This document shows positions 1 through 6,478 of a stretch of 15,372 bases of DNA, piece by piece. The notes under the pieces are model-generated. The model was not told the origin of the DNA and did not search any database. It saw only the letters and a program-made list of their open reading frames with translations. The translations under genes and the position numbers were made by a program. This DNA comes from JBGPJM01 sp041485385 (GTDB lineage: Bacteria; Planctomycetota; Phycisphaerae; Phycisphaerales; UBA1924), in the NCBI GenBank assembly GCA_041485385.1, contig JBGPJM010000113.1:1-15372 (forward strand), in the 5' to 3' direction. Positions within the stretch are counted from its first letter, which is position 1; every line of letters begins with the position of its first letter.

Positions 1-390
1 CTCGACGGCGCGCGTCCCCTCGGCCTGGATCGGGCCCTTGCCGTCGATCGGGTTGCCGAGCGCGTCCACCACGCGGCCGATCATCCCGTCGCCGACGGGG
101 ACCTCGAGGAGGGCGCCCGTGCGCCGAACCGTCTGCCCCTCCTTCAGGTCCTTGTAGTCGCCGAGGATGATCGCGCCGATCGATCCTTCTTCGAGGTTGA
201 AGATCTGCCCGCGGACGTCGCTCTCGAAGTCGAGCATCTCGCCTGCGAGGGCCTTGTCGAGGCCGTAGATCCGGGCGATGCCGTCGCCGACCTCGACGAC
301 CTTGCCGACCTCGGAGACCTCCAGCTCCGCGGCGTACTGGGCGATTTCCTGCTTGATGACGCTGGTGATCTCGTCGGTCTTGATCTTCAC
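1..390 (-). CDS. atpA: ATP synthase F1 subunit alpha, N-terminal part (partial)
   Basis: The minus strand reads 130 codons from a GTG at 390-388 to the window edge with no stop. The N-terminus begins VKIKTDEITSVIKQEI and continues with GDGIARIYGLDKALAGEML, LEEGSIGAIILGDY and the VPVGDGMIGRVVDALGNPID segment, all standard for the alpha subunit's N-terminal beta-barrel and the start of its nucleotide-binding domain. The Walker A motif lies beyond the edge. The protein is the non-catalytic nucleotide-binding subunit of the F1 head of the ATP synthase on the cytoplasmic face of the membrane. An AGAGGA ribosome binding site lies nine bases before the GTG. No delta-subunit (atpH) gene lies upstream; the next gene is divergent, so atpA appears to open its transcript. 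Identity is very secure. Confidence 0.95.
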   Translation of the reverse strand, partial: MKIKTDEITSVIKQEIAQYAAELEVSEVGKVVEVGDGIARIYGLDKALAGEMLDFESDVRGQIFNLEEGSIGAIILGDYKDLKEGQTVRRTGALLEVPVGDGMIGRVVDALGNPIDGKGPIQAEGTRAVE

Positions 391-461
391 GGGCGAGGTT
401 CCTCTTCTGATGGACAGGGGGGCCGCGGGGCTCGGCGGAGGGGGTTCCGCGGGGGCAGAAA

Positions 462-494
462 GGGTAGCGGGTCGGGTGGGGGTTTTCCCGCCCG
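462..494 (+). promoter_or_regulatory. G-run cluster and hairpin in the atpA divergent intergenic region
   Basis: The plus strand has G runs at 462-464, 469-471, 474-476 and 478-482, which fits a G-quadruplex motif. The last two runs also form the left arm of a hairpin: 473-480 pairs with 487-494 (eight pairs, one G-U) around a six-base loop. It lies between the two divergent starts at 390 and 528, where promoters for both genes are expected. On the minus strand a weak -10-like TACCCT lies at 466-461 with no convincing -35 box. A regulatory role is inference. Confidence 0.3.
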
Positions 495-527
495 AGATGG
501 CCGGTTGACGCCTGTAGACTGGCGAGC

Positions 528-2744
528 ATGGGCGAGCTGGACCGGGGATCGATGGGACGAGCGCGGCTGCGCCGGATCGGCGCGACCGCCCTCGTGCTGG
601 CGGCCTGGGGGGTGGTGTGCAGCGTGGGCGTGGCCTGGGGATTTTCGCGGCTGGATGCGCGGAGCATGGGGATCGGTACCTCGGTTGCGGCCAAGAACTC
701 GAGGGCTCCGCATTCCCTCGTCTGGAATCCTGGGGCTGGATCGATGTCGATCACGATCATCGCCGGGCCGAGCGGGCGTCTTGATGGGCTCCTTACCACG
801 CAAGACCTGCACGACCAGCTGAGAGTGGTGCGGGCGACGGCTGACGAGGAGTTCAAGGAGATTCTCAGGAAGGCGCCGGTGCCGGGTTGGCTTCGTCTTC
901 CCGCGCCGCCGGAACGGCCGTGGCGCGTGTGGGAGGCTATGGGCGCGGGGTGGCCCCTGCGATGCGTGAGCGCCCGGGGCGGCATCGCTTCGGCCGATGG
1001 ATCCGAGGTAATCTATGGCGGAGTCCGCGTGCCGCCGCGGGGCAAGGGGGACCTGGCCTCGCACGTGCTGCCGATTACGCCGATCTGGTTCGGACTGTTT
1101 CTTGACAGTGCGATCTATGCGCTGGTTGGCGGTGGTCTCTGGTTCGGCTGGCGGGGGATTCGCGGCTGGAGGCGCGGCCCGGGGGACTGTCCGGCATGCG
1201 GCTACGACCTGACGGCGCTGACCGCTCCCGGATGCCCCGAGTGTGGGTGGGGACGGGGCCCCTGCCCGCGGGGGTGGGCGGCGGGGTCGCGTGACTGTGG
1301 GGCGGAGTGGCCCAAGGCCTTTGACTTGCTCCGCTCCCATGCCACACTCTTTTCCACGCACATCTGGAGCCGGCTTATGACACCGATCCCGCCGCACATC
1401 AGGACCCGTCATGACCGCTTGCTGCGGTTCTGCAGTCTCATTGCGATACCGTTGGTTGTGCTGCTTCCGTCTCCGGCCCTGGCGCAGTCCACCATAGAGG
1501 ACGTCGGCGGGCTGACCGACCGTGGCTCGGGTGGATTGGGTCTCTCCTCGACCGGCTATGTCATCGGCGCCTCGGCCATTTCGGGCAATGGGAACGGCGA
1601 GCCGTATTTCTTTCATGCGTACCGCTGGCATTCATCCTCGGGCATGCAGGATCTGGGACTGCTGGTCCCCGATCCGCCGCCGGGGGTGTTCCCAAGGCCC
1701 AACTCGATGGCCCTGGGGGTGAACGCGGCGGGACAGGTTGTCGGCTGGTCGGACGGTCCCTTCGCTGATTTCACGCCGCTCATCCGGCTCCCGAGCGCTG
1801 GGTTCGGCCTTCCCGTGGGGATGAGCGCTCTGCCGGTGCTGGCCGCGGCGGAGCTTTCACAGGCCCACGACATCAACGACGCGGGGCAGGTGGTGGGGGA
1901 GTCGCGGTACTCGGGCGCGCTGGCGCCGCACCCCGTGCTGTGGCAGTACGACGCGCAGACGAACGCGTGGACGATCACCGACCTTGGCACGCTCGGCGGG
2001 CCCTACGGGCGTGCGCAGGCGATCAACAACCTTGGTCAGGTGGTCGGGCAGGCGAATGTCCCGAGCGGCGAGATGCACCCGTTCGTTTATCTGCCGGTCG
2101 GCGCGTACGGGTTGCCCGCGGGGATGAACGATCTGAGCGGCGATGTGGGCGCTTCCGGGAACGCGTTCGACATCAACGACCTGGGTGAGGTCGTCGGGAC
2201 GATCGGCGGAGGCGGGCCGTTCATCTGGCTCCCGGCGCCGCACTACGGACTGACGGCGGGTCTTTCGCCCTTGAGCGTCGCGCCGTTCCAGAACGCCTCC
2301 GCGTACGCGTACGGGATCTCCAACAACGGCACGGTGGTGGGGGAACTGATCGAGCGGGTCTACCGCGACCCGCCGGGCATATTCCTGAACGTCCACTCTG
2401 CGCTGGTGTGGACGAGCGGTCCTCCTCAGGCCCACAAGATCCAGGACGACCTCTCGCCCGGCGCCGGCTGGACGCTTATCACCGCCCAGTCGGTGAATGA
2501 CTCGGGGCAGATCGTCGGCACCGGCACGCCCGCCAGCGACCCCAACTCCAACGCGCACGCGTTCATCCTCACGCCGCCGCCGTCGTGCGCGGCCGACTGG
2601 AACCATTCCGGCACGCTGAACTCGCAGGACTTCTTCGACTTCCTGACCGACTTCTTCGCCGGCGGGGCGGATTTCAATCACACCGGTGTGACGAACTCGC
2701 AAGATTTCTTCGACTTCCTGACCGGGTTCTTCGCCGGTTGTTAG
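528..2744 (+). CDS. Zinc-ribbon membrane protein whose frame runs without a stop into the HAF/dockerin protein
   Basis: One open frame of 738 codons is present, but it looks like two genes. Residues 1-242 form a recognisable planctomycete hypothetical protein: membrane helix 17-38, an exported region with the GWPLRC segment, a second helix around 182-207, then a zinc ribbon with cysteine pairs C221/C224 and C236/C239 (CPACGYDL, CPECG). Such proteins normally stop soon after CPECG. Here residues 243-282 have no recognisable character and residue 283 begins a new signal peptide, listed separately from 1377. A missing base in the G/C runs near 1245-1285 would bring in the TGA at 1292-1294. The ATG at 528 lies seven bases after a -10-like TAGACT (515-520); the in-frame ATG at 552 is an alternative. 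The function of the zinc-ribbon module is unknown. Confidence 0.6.
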   Translation: MGELDRGSMGRARLRRIGATALVLAAWGVVCSVGVAWGFSRLDARSMGIGTSVAAKNSRAPHSLVWNPGAGSMSITIIAGPSGRLDGLLTTQDLHDQLRVVRATADEEFKEILRKAPVPGWLRLPAPPERPWRVWEAMGAGWPLRCVSARGGIASADGSEVIYGGVRVPPRGKGDLASHVLPITPIWFGLFLDSAIYALVGGGLWFGWRGIRGWRRGPGDCPACGYDLTALTAPGCPECGWGRGPCPRGWAAGSRDCGAEWPKAFDLLRSHATLFSTHIWSRLMTPIPPHIRTRHDRLLRFCSLIAIPLVVLLPSPALAQSTIEDVGGLTDRGSGGLGLSSTGYVIGASAISGNGNGEPYFFHAYRWHSSSGMQDLGLLVPDPPPGVFPRPNSMALGVNAAGQVVGWSDGPFADFTPLIRLPSAGFGLPVGMSALPVLAAAELSQAHDINDAGQVVGESRYSGALAPHPVLWQYDAQTNAWTITDLGTLGGPYGRAQAINNLGQVVGQANVPSGEMHPFVYLPVGAYGLPAGMNDLSGDVGASGNAFDINDLGEVVGTIGGGGPFIWLPAPHYGLTAGLSPLSVAPFQNASAYAYGISNNGTVVGELIERVYRDPPGIFLNVHSALVWTSGPPQAHKIQDDLSPGAGWTLITAQSVNDSGQIVGTGTPASDPNSNAHAFILTPPPSCAADWNHSGTLNSQDFFDFLTDFFAGGADFNHTGVTNSQDFFDFLTGFFAGC
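1321..1348 (+). promoter_or_regulatory. Candidate promoter of the HAF-repeat gene
   Basis: TTGACT at 1321-1326 and CACACT at 1343-1348 are separated by 16 bases, resembling a sigma-70-type promoter. Transcription would begin near 1355, about 20 bases before the ATG at 1377, and the ribosome binding site GGAG (1366-1369) would be included. This supports an independent gene from 1377. Confidence 0.5.
1377..2744 (+). CDS. Secreted HAF-repeat protein with C-terminal GC-type dockerin-like anchor
   Basis: Start ATG 1377 is chosen because GGAG lies seven bases upstream and the 455-residue product begins with a signal peptide (basic start, hydrophobic 19-33, likely cleavage after ALA at 36). The body holds HAF-family repeats with the consensus IND.GQVVG at about residues 112, 163, 213, 263, 311 and 370, plus a degenerate one near 53. 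The spacing of 48-59 residues suggests a seven-bladed beta-propeller. Each repeat carries an aromatic H-A-F/W-like strand (HAYRW 80, HPFVYL 234, HAFIL 394). The tail from C404 has two dockerin/EF-hand-like units (DWNHSG..NSQDFFDFL and DFNHTG..NSQDFFDFL) and ends in GC. HAF proteins are extracellular with unknown function; the tail is probably a surface or complex attachment module. It shares its frame with the upstream zinc-ribbon protein. Confidence 0.85.
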   Translation: MTPIPPHIRTRHDRLLRFCSLIAIPLVVLLPSPALAQSTIEDVGGLTDRGSGGLGLSSTGYVIGASAISGNGNGEPYFFHAYRWHSSSGMQDLGLLVPDPPPGVFPRPNSMALGVNAAGQVVGWSDGPFADFTPLIRLPSAGFGLPVGMSALPVLAAAELSQAHDINDAGQVVGESRYSGALAPHPVLWQYDAQTNAWTITDLGTLGGPYGRAQAINNLGQVVGQANVPSGEMHPFVYLPVGAYGLPAGMNDLSGDVGASGNAFDINDLGEVVGTIGGGGPFIWLPAPHYGLTAGLSPLSVAPFQNASAYAYGISNNGTVVGELIERVYRDPPGIFLNVHSALVWTSGPPQAHKIQDDLSPGAGWTLITAQSVNDSGQIVGTGTPASDPNSNAHAFILTPPPSCAADWNHSGTLNSQDFFDFLTDFFAGGADFNHTGVTNSQDFFDFLTGFFAGC

Positions 2745-3013
2745 CTCGAGCGGAGTCGAGAGGGGGAACGGGACTGGGGACGCGAGAATGAAAGGCCCCG
2801 GGCCGAATGCGGCGGTCCGGGGCGATGCGGCAGCACGGAGCGTGGGGCGCGGGGTCAGCAACCGCTGAAGAACGCGTTCAGGAAATCAAAGAAGTCCTGG
2901 CTGTTGGTGACCCCGTTGAGGTTGAAGTCGGCGTTGCCCGCGAAGAAGTCGTTGAGGAAGTCGAAGAAGTCCTGGCTGTTCACGATGCCCGACCCGTTCC
3001 AATCGGCGCGGCA
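2586..3013. repeat. Inverted repeat formed by two convergent dockerin-like gene tails
   Basis: Bases 2586-2744 (plus strand) and 3013-2855 (minus strand) encode near-identical 52-residue tails, each with two copies of NSQDFFDFL, giving an imperfect inverted repeat of 159-base arms around a 110-base spacer. An exact 20-base match lies at 2625-2644 (plus) and 2974-2955 (minus). Within each arm the two units are also tandem repeats. The similarity may come from protein-level constraint, duplication, or gene conversion between the tails. Confidence 0.9.
2795..2823 (-). terminator. Hairpin terminator between convergent genes
   Basis: GCCCCGG at 2795-2801 pairs perfectly with CCGGGGC at 2817-2823, with a further GCC/GGC pairing inside the loop. 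Read on the minus strand the hairpin is followed by a short T-rich CCTTTCATTCTC, so it best serves the sugar dehydrogenase gene that ends at 2855. It lies 50 bases past the stop of the facing gene and may act for both. Confidence 0.55.
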
Positions 3014-4375
3014 CTTGACGACGCGGAGGACTTGGCCGGTGCTCCCCGCCGGCCCAAGGGCCGTGCCGACGGCAACATAGATCTCGCCGGCCTCGTCGCG
3101 CCCGAGCCCCTTGAGATACCGGGCCAGTGCGTGGTTGTCGCCGCCGAGGCGGGGGCGGAGGATCTGCGAGAGGGGGCCGGTGGTGTCGATGTAGAACAGG
3201 TGGCCGTCGGGCACGCCGAAGCTCGTGCTGAAGTCGCCGAAGAAGTACGTTCCGACCAGGCCGGGGAACTGGCTGCCGCGGTACACGAACCCGCCGACGA
3301 TGGCGATGCCGATGGGGCCGGAGACGTTGGAGTGGATGTACTCGGCGACGGGGTCGATGAGGCCGGTGGTGTCGCAGGTGGGCGGGGGCGTGGTGGTGTG
3401 GAACGGGTCGAAGCAGTGCGAGCCCTCGCGGCGGACCCAGCCGTAGTTGCCGCCGAGGGTGACGACGTCGAGTTCCTCGTAGAGGTCCTGGCCGACGTCG
3501 GCGACGTAGAGCGCGTTGGTCCCGCCCGGGCCGTCGTCGAAGCTGAAGCGGTAGGGGTTGCGGAAGCCGTAGGCGAAGATCTCGTCGAGTCCCGTTGTGT
3601 TGACGAAGGGATTGGTGGGGGGGATCTGGTACGGCGGCGTGCCGTTCACGTCAATCCGCAGGACCTTGCCCAGCGGCACGTCGATGTTCTGGGCGTTGCC
3701 GATGGGGCCGTGGGAGGGGGGGTTGTCGGCCAGGCCGTCGTTGGCGCCGCCGCCGTCGCCGAGCGTGAAGTACAGAAAGCCGTCGGGCCCGAAGACTACG
3801 TCGCCGGAGTTGTGGTTGAACTGCGGCTTGTTGACGCGGAAGAGGATCGAGCCGCTGGCCGCGTCGGCGACGTTGGGGTTGGCCGAGACGTGGTATTCGG
3901 CGAGGATCTCCTCGTGGCAGCCGCGCGAGGTGCCGAAGCACGGCTCGCCGACGACGCCTGTGCGCGGATGGCTGTAGCGGACGAAGAACCGGCCGTTCTG
4001 CGCGTAGTTGGGGTGGAACGCCAGGCCGAGCACGCCGCGCTCGTCGTAGCCGGGGTTGACGGTCACGATCTGGCTGGTGAGGTCGAGGAAGGGCGTGGGC
4101 AGGAGCAGGCCGTTCTGGATGATGCGGATCGTGCCGGCTTGGTCGACGACGAACAGTCTTCCGGAGCCGTCGCCGGCGTGGGTGATGAGGATCGGCGCGA
4201 CGAGCCCGCTGGCGACGGGCTGGAGATCGACGGTGAGATTGCCCTGTGGGATCTGGGCGAGCGCATCGGGCGAGCAGATGGCGGCGGCGCAGGCGAGCGC
4301 GCCGAGCACGCGGGCGACGCTGCGCGCCGGGGCAAAGCCGAGCCACGTGCGGGGAGCAACGGTGCGGGAACTCAT
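2855..4375 (-). CDS. Secreted PQQ-dependent sugar dehydrogenase-like protein with GC-type dockerin-like anchor
   Basis: This 506-residue protein starts with a signal peptide (hydrophobic 22-38, likely cleavage after ALA at 40). Residues 50-453 match the glucose/sorbosone dehydrogenase (GSDH, HHIP-like) six-bladed propeller: LFVVDQAGTIRI (74-85), GVLGLAFHPNY (114-124), FNHNSGDVVFGPDGFLYFTLGDGG (186-209) with H188 at the position of the catalytic histidine of soluble glucose dehydrogenase, AYGFRNPYRFSFD (268-280), GGNYGW (308-313) and GGFVYRG (361-367). Cysteine pairs C146/C153 and C321/C334 may form disulfides. The tail from C455 has two dockerin-like units and ends FFSGC. Such enzymes oxidise aldose sugars outside the cytoplasm using PQQ, but the exact substrate is not readable. 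The start is supported by AGAGGA eight bases upstream. It converges on the HAF gene, whose tail is nearly the same. Confidence 0.9.
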   Translation of the reverse strand: MSSRTVAPRTWLGFAPARSVARVLGALACAAAICSPDALAQIPQGNLTVDLQPVASGLVAPILITHAGDGSGRLFVVDQAGTIRIIQNGLLLPTPFLDLTSQIVTVNPGYDERGVLGLAFHPNYAQNGRFFVRYSHPRTGVVGEPCFGTSRGCHEEILAEYHVSANPNVADAASGSILFRVNKPQFNHNSGDVVFGPDGFLYFTLGDGGGANDGLADNPPSHGPIGNAQNIDVPLGKVLRIDVNGTPPYQIPPTNPFVNTTGLDEIFAYGFRNPYRFSFDDGPGGTNALYVADVGQDLYEELDVVTLGGNYGWVRREGSHCFDPFHTTTPPPTCDTTGLIDPVAEYIHSNVSGPIGIAIVGGFVYRGSQFPGLVGTYFFGDFSTSFGVPDGHLFYIDTTGPLSQILRPRLGGDNHALARYLKGLGRDEAGEIYVAVGTALGPAGSTGQVLRVVKCRADWNGSGIVNSQDFFDFLNDFFAGNADFNLNGVTNSQDFFDFLNAFFSGC

Positions 4376-4626
4376 GGGCCCATTCCTCTCTTGGTTGTAC
4401 GGTCACCTTGCGGCCGGCGCGGCCCAGAACAGGGGCGTGCGGCCGAAGTCATCGGAACGTCTGCATGAGACATGTCGTCGGCGCGGCCTGCTCCTGCAAC
4501 GTCCTTTGACTCTGTCGGGCGGAGTTTTCGTCTGGCTGATTGTGGCCACCACGACCCTTCGTGATCGCGGGCCGGTGGGCCTGGCCCATCGTTTGGCGTG
4601 CTGGGTCGGGTTCTCGAGAATCCCTC

Positions 4627-4656
4627 TTTACACGAGCGCGACAGCCTCGTTAAGAT
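4627..4656 (+). promoter_or_regulatory. Promoter for a probably leaderless epimerase mRNA
   Basis: TTTACA (4627-4632) and TAAGAT (4651-4656) are separated by 18 bases, a good sigma-70-like pair. The GTG start of the next gene is only six bases after the -10 box, so transcription would start at or near the start codon. No ribosome binding site is visible. The rest of 4376-4662 shows no gene; its left end carries the ribosome binding site of the minus-strand dehydrogenase gene. Confidence 0.6.
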
Positions 4657-4662
4657 CCCGCA

Positions 4663-5697
4663 GTGCTCAAGCTCCCTGGGGACTCAGTCGCCCGCCTCCG
4701 CCCTTCATTCGAGGGCCGCCCTGTGTGTGTCACCGGCGGCGCCGGGTTCATCGGCGGGCACTTGGTTGATGCGTTGTTCGGGCTGGGGGCGAGCGTCACC
4801 GTGATCGATGATCTTTCGAACTCCACCGCCAAGCACGTGGCGGAGCTCGTGGATCTGGACCCCGAGCGGGTTCGCTTCGTTCACGGATCGATCCTCGACG
4901 ACGCAGCACTCGAGGAAGCCATGCGCGGCGCCCGCCTGGTGTTCCACCTGGCGGCGATGGGTTCGGTGCCGCGATCGGTCGCGGAGCCGGAACGGGCGTT
5001 TGCGGTCAACACGATCGGCACGGTGCGCGTCGCCCAGGCGGCCGTGAAGGCCGGCGCGTCCCGGATCGTCTATTCGGCTTCTTCCTCGGCCTACGGTGAC
5101 CCGCCCGGGCCCGACACGCCACGCGCCAAGATCGAGACGCAGGTCCCCTCGCCCCTGTCGCCGTACGCCGCCAGCAAGCTGGGGGGTGAGCACGTCATGC
5201 GGGCGTGGGCCACGAGCTACGCGATCTCCACGATCAGTCTGCGCTACTTCAATATTTTCGGCCCGCGCCAACCCGCCGATACGGCCTATGCCGCGGCGAT
5301 TCCGGCGTTCATGAGGGCGCTCTCCGCGGGCCAGCCGCCGGTTGTGTTCGGCGACGGGTACCAGACGCGGGATTTCACGTACGTCGCCAACGCCGTGATC
5401 GCCAACCTGCTCGCTGGCCACTCGCTTCGCCCGCTGGCGGGCGAGGTGGTCAATATCGGCTCGGGGCGGGCGGTGGGGCTGATCGAGCTGGTGCGGATGA
5501 TCGCGTCGGCGTGCGGCGTGCCGCACATTGGCCCGAGGCACGAGCCGTCGCGGGCCGGGGATGTGCGGCATTCGCTGGCGGACCTGAGCGCCGCGAAGGA
5601 GCTGATCGACTACGTGCCGATCGTGTCGCTTCAGGAGGGGCTGGAGTCGACGCTGGCGTGGTACCGCGGGGCCGTCGTCGAGGCGGGCAACCAGTAG
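4663..5697 (+). CDS. NAD-dependent epimerase/dehydratase (nucleotide-sugar 4-epimerase family)
   Basis: The 344-residue protein is an extended short-chain dehydrogenase. It shows the Rossmann motif GGAGFIG (25-31), an acidic pair DD (49-50) at the end of strand 2 that favours NAD(H), HLAA (95-98), the SASSSAYGD segment (138-146), the catalytic SPYAASK (Y168, K172), RYFNIFGPRQ (194-203) and GDGYQTRDFTYV (230-241). This pattern is closest to the UDP-GlcNAc/UDP-glucose or UDP-glucuronate 4-epimerases (WbpP/GalE-like), which supply sugars for surface polysaccharides. The substrate cannot be read with certainty. GTG 4663 is chosen because it precedes the Rossmann strand with a short extension and sits directly after the promoter. 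A small gene follows 20 bases downstream and is probably co-transcribed. Confidence 0.88.
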   Translation: MLKLPGDSVARLRPSFEGRPVCVTGGAGFIGGHLVDALFGLGASVTVIDDLSNSTAKHVAELVDLDPERVRFVHGSILDDAALEEAMRGARLVFHLAAMGSVPRSVAEPERAFAVNTIGTVRVAQAAVKAGASRIVYSASSSAYGDPPGPDTPRAKIETQVPSPLSPYAASKLGGEHVMRAWATSYAISTISLRYFNIFGPRQPADTAYAAAIPAFMRALSAGQPPVVFGDGYQTRDFTYVANAVIANLLAGHSLRPLAGEVVNIGSGRAVGLIELVRMIASACGVPHIGPRHEPSRAGDVRHSLADLSAAKELIDYVPIVSLQEGLESTLAWYRGAVVEAGNQ

Positions 5698-5717
5698 CCG
5701 ACGGAGGGAGCCGATCG

Positions 5718-5930
5718 ATGGGCGCAGCGCGGTGGGTGATCGACACGGCGGGGGGGATGTACGAGCTGCTGCGCCTGGGGGTGATCACGCGTTTTCGCTT
5801 CAAGGGGCCGTACTGGCAATGGCGCCTGCACACGGCGTTCGGGCGGGGGTATCCGCGATCGAAGCTGGAGATGGTGCGCGCGGTGGTGGAGTACGCCAAG
5901 TGGGCTCGCCGGCAGCGCCGGGGCGGGTAG
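5718..5930 (+). CDS. Small basic aromatic-rich protein, function unknown
   Basis: A 70-residue product starts at ATG 5718, seven bases after a strong GGAGGGAG ribosome binding site (5703-5710). The same frame is open upstream but there overlaps the epimerase and is not coding-like. The protein has an amphipathic N-terminal helix (GGMYELLRLGVITRF, 12-26), an aromatic/basic core (FKGPYWQWRLHTAFGRG, 28-44) and a basic tail ending RRQRRGG. It lacks a signal peptide or clear membrane span. The style recalls small conserved planctomycete proteins, but no family is recognised with certainty. Lying 20 bases after the epimerase stop, it is likely in the same operon. A role at the membrane surface or with nucleic acid is only a guess. 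Confidence 0.75.
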   Translation: MGAARWVIDTAGGMYELLRLGVITRFRFKGPYWQWRLHTAFGRGYPRSKLEMVRAVVEYAKWARRQRRGG

Positions 5931-6074
5931 GCGGCTTCTTTCGCGGGATGGGGCGGGTTCCGGAACGCCGGTTTGCATCAAGTTCACCTCTGCGTCTGCC
6001 GAAACAGGGTGGGAGCCGCGGCACGTCCGATTACCTCGGGCGCGGCTGGCAGGCTTGCAGATGGAGCCTAACCG

Positions 6075-6392
6075 ATGCAGACTGAAACGCAGCCGACGAA
6101 AACCAAGACGACGGGATCGGCGTTCACCAACCGGTTCGCACCCGGGCTCATCGCCGGACTGACCGTGGGTCTGCTCGTCGGCGCCTTCCTGTCGCCGTTG
6201 CTGGACCGCGGGATGCCGATCGCACGCCGGCCCATGAGACAGCCGACGAACCTGTCGAGCGTGAAGGCCTCGCCCTCGGCGCAGGACGACCGGAATGCCC
6301 CGGGCGCGCCGGGCACAACGGATCAGGAGAGCCCGGCCGGTGCCGCGGCCGCTGCGCCGGAGACCAATGCCGCGACGCCGTCGGGCGGCTAA
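6075..6392 (+). CDS. Single-pass membrane protein with disordered tail, unknown function
   Basis: A 105-residue product starts at ATG 6075, eight bases after GGAG (6063-6066). Residues 1-20 are polar and Thr/Lys-rich, residues 23-43 (PGLIAGLTVGLLVGAFLSPLL) form one membrane helix, and the rest is Ala/Pro/Gly/Ser-rich and presumably disordered. No domain is recognised. The preceding 144 bases (5931-6074) hold no visible gene or terminator, so it could be transcribed with the genes upstream or separately. The glycosylase gene begins 86 bases after its stop. Confidence 0.65.
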   Translation: MQTETQPTKTKTTGSAFTNRFAPGLIAGLTVGLLVGAFLSPLLDRGMPIARRPMRQPTNLSSVKASPSAQDDRNAPGAPGTTDQESPAGAAAAAPETNAATPSGG

Positions 6393-6478
6393 CGCGGCCG
6401 TGCCTGGCGGGGGCAGGTCAGAGACTCGGAGAGACGCTACACTCGCGCCAGGGAAGACTGACCGCTGGCGAGGTGCGT

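Noticed and set aside
387..1631. Long minus-strand open frame opposite the zinc-ribbon/HAF genes
   Set aside because: Arg/Pro-rich translation with no domain, antisense to recognised coding sequence; such open antisense frames are common at high G+C.
2625..2974. Regular repeats that might be a CRISPR array
   Set aside because: They are coding repeats for NSQDFFDFL units in two dockerin-like tails, not repeat-spacer units.
2807..4468. 553-codon plus-strand frame opposite the sugar dehydrogenase
   Set aside because: Its Val/Glu/Ala/Asp-rich monotonous composition mirrors the antisense of a normal gene; the minus strand carries clear family motifs and a signal peptide.
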